From positions 1 to 50,102 of IMG/VR virus record IMGVR_UViG_3300018476_000481: a stretch of DNA of 50,102 nt. One strand, given 5' to 3'. The first letter of the stretch is position 1; every line of letters begins with the position of its first letter. The stretch is from a virus. The position numbers were made by a program, and so were the translations under genes. Below, one piece after another: positions 48,984 to 50,102 of this stretch. Under the pieces are notes generated by a model, which worked only from the letters and a program-made list of their open reading frames with translations, had not been told where the DNA came from and made no database searches.

Positions 48984-50102
48984 GTGACCACCGAAAGAGG
49001 AAACGCGCAGGTCAAGATCGTCGCCCGCTCGAGCGCGCCGGGGATTGTCCGCGAGGGCAAGGGCTGGCGCGTGTTCGTCCGCGTCCGCGTGCCCGGCACG
49101 AAGACCGGGTCGAAGCTGCTCTCGATGCGGTTCAAGCGCAGCGCGACGCTGACAGAAATGAAGCAGTGGCGCGAGGCCCAGCGGGTCAAGGCGCGCGAGC
49201 AGGCCGGGCCCGCACCGGACCCAGGGACGTTCGCCGCAGACATCGAACGCTATCTAAAGCAGGTCGCGGCGATGCCCACGATCACCTGGCGTCGGCGGGA
49301 CCTCGAGGCGTGGCGCGAGGCGTGGGGCGATCTGGCGCGGTCGGAGATCACGCGGGACATGATCCGTGGGCAGCTGCAGGCATGGCGGGCGTTCGGACCA
49401 GTTGTCCGGTACGTGCCGCGTAAGAAGGAGTGGCGGAAGCTGCAGAAGCCGCTGTCGGCCTCCGCGTGCAACCACCGCCGGACGGCCCTGCTTCACCTGT
49501 GGAACGTGCTCGACGGCGACGGCGCCGCGAACCCGGTGCGCGAGGTTCCACCGTTTGAGGAGCCAGCGGCGGCGCCGCGGGCCAGAGACATCGGGTTCCT
49601 CGAGGCGGCGATCGCGCGGATGCGTAACTCAAAGGACCGGGCGCGCGCCGGCGTCCTGCTGTGGACCGGGATCCGGGGCAACAGTGAGTTGGGGAAGATG
49701 ACGGCCGAGCACGTGAAGCTCTCGGCCGCGGAGTGCCACGTCCCGACGGGCAAGGGTGGGAAGCGGTTCCGGTTCGTCCCGCTCAACGCGAAGGGCATCG
49801 CCGCCTGGGAGGCCTTCGCCGCGGCGAAGGCGTGGGGCGAGTACAACAAGAACCTGCTCCGGAAGTCGTTCCAGCGCGCGTGCCGCGCTGAGGCTCGAGC
49901 TCGTGACCCAGAGAACAAGACACCGGAGCGCGTGCGGCCATACGACCTGCGGCACTCGGTAGCCACCGCCTACCTGCGCGCCGGCGCCGACCTGGCCGAC
50001 GTGCAGGACCTGCTCGGTCACACGACGCCCCGGATGACCCGGCGCTACGCGCCGCTGCAGCGGGCGAAGCTCGTCAGCGCGGCGAAGGCGCTCGAAACGT
50101 AA
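48984..50102 (+). CDS. Tyrosine recombinase integrase
   Basis: 372 residues from GTG at 48984. N-terminal DNA-binding region, then a catalytic domain (about 185-372): LLWTGIRGNSELGKM holds the first Arg, GKGGKRFRFVPL the Lys, RPYDLRHSVATAYL the second Arg in a YxxR pattern (His replaced by Tyr), LGHTTPRMTRRY the final His and Tyr nucleophile. It integrates and excises the prophage. The stop codon is the last base of the window, so attP is not seen. The frame extends upstream inside the membrane protein gene. Confidence 0.92.
   Translation: MTTERGNAQVKIVARSSAPGIVREGKGWRVFVRVRVPGTKTGSKLLSMRFKRSATLTEMKQWREAQRVKAREQAGPAPDPGTFAADIERYLKQVAAMPTITWRRRDLEAWREAWGDLARSEITRDMIRGQLQAWRAFGPVVRYVPRKKEWRKLQKPLSASACNHRRTALLHLWNVLDGDGAANPVREVPPFEEPAAAPRARDIGFLEAAIARMRNSKDRARAGVLLWTGIRGNSELGKMTAEHVKLSAAECHVPTGKGGKRFRFVPLNAKGIAAWEAFAAAKAWGEYNKNLLRKSFQRACRAEARARDPENKTPERVRPYDLRHSVATAYLRAGADLADVQDLLGHTTPRMTRRYAPLQRAKLVSAAKALET

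Noticed and set aside
49900-50102. Attachment site at the right edge
   Set aside because: The window ends at the integrase stop codon and I found no convincing direct repeat shared by both ends. The attachment cores probably lie outside.

Overview
The window reads as one complete temperate, lambda-like siphophage genome, most likely an integrated prophage cut out close to its ends. It starts at the first codon of a small gene and stops exactly at the stop codon of a tyrosine integrase. Base composition is high in GC. The lambda-type packaging, head and tail genes, the lipobox lipoprotein and the Sec-type signal peptides suggest a high-GC Gram-negative host. The sequence alone does not settle the phylum, and I saw no tRNA, rRNA or obvious host gene.

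Layout. (a) 1-942, plus strand: a three-gene cargo module (unknown acidic protein, XRE regulator, small membrane protein) convergent with the virion genes. (b) 952-12036, minus strand: fibre and receptor-binding genes, a FliA-type sigma factor, a lipoprotein, and a lysis module (holin-like/lipobox protein, SleB-type hydrolase, membrane PAS protein). (c) 12051-26730, minus strand: tail and head genes in lambda order when read right to left: gpW, portal, ClpP-like protease, decoration protein, major capsid, connector/FII-like, Z-like, U-like, tail tube, tail assembly chaperone with a probable -1 frameshift, tape measure, distal tail, large hub/receptor-binding protein. (d) 26777-34454, minus strand: both terminase subunits interleaved with an unusual set of sugar enzymes (four glycosyltransferase-like genes, one fused to a methyltransferase, plus a PIG-L/LmbE deacetylase), a DUF1643 gene, a zinc-ribbon gene and a ribbon-helix-helix-like gene, mostly joined by 4-base overlaps. 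(e) 34612-45949, minus strand: the early operon of small, mostly overlapping genes: RRM protein, AAA+ ATPase, GapR-like protein, VRR-NUC nuclease, ParB-like protein, a replication-type protein fused to an HNH nuclease, HD hydrolase, several zinc-ribbon or helix-turn-helix proteins, and a Cro-like repressor. (f) 45950-46050: the divergent immunity control region. (g) 46051-50102, plus strand: CI/LexA-like repressor, a run of membrane and secreted proteins likely expressed in the lysogen, and the integrase.

Regulation. The repressor and the Cro-like gene diverge across a perfect inverted repeat that overlaps a consensus -35 box. Two distant copies of a bipartite element occur at 9616-9663 and 26739-26786. 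Each has an identical 19-base palindromic block, exactly 18 variable bases, then a conserved 11-base box (GTACGAYACTG). They lie directly ahead of the lysis/fibre operon and of the head/tail operon, as expected of phage late promoters. The phage sigma factor, the zinc-ribbon protein at 27790 and the ribbon-helix-helix-like protein at 26777 are candidate partners.

Most interesting parts: the sugar-modification set embedded in the packaging operon, the paired late-promoter element together with a phage FliA-like sigma factor, the PAS protein and holin/lipoprotein fusion in the lysis module, the RRM protein, and a nine-copy tetranucleotide repeat in front of an early gene. No stretch longer than 300 bases lacks a gene; the longest gaps are 34455-34611 and 9568-9685.
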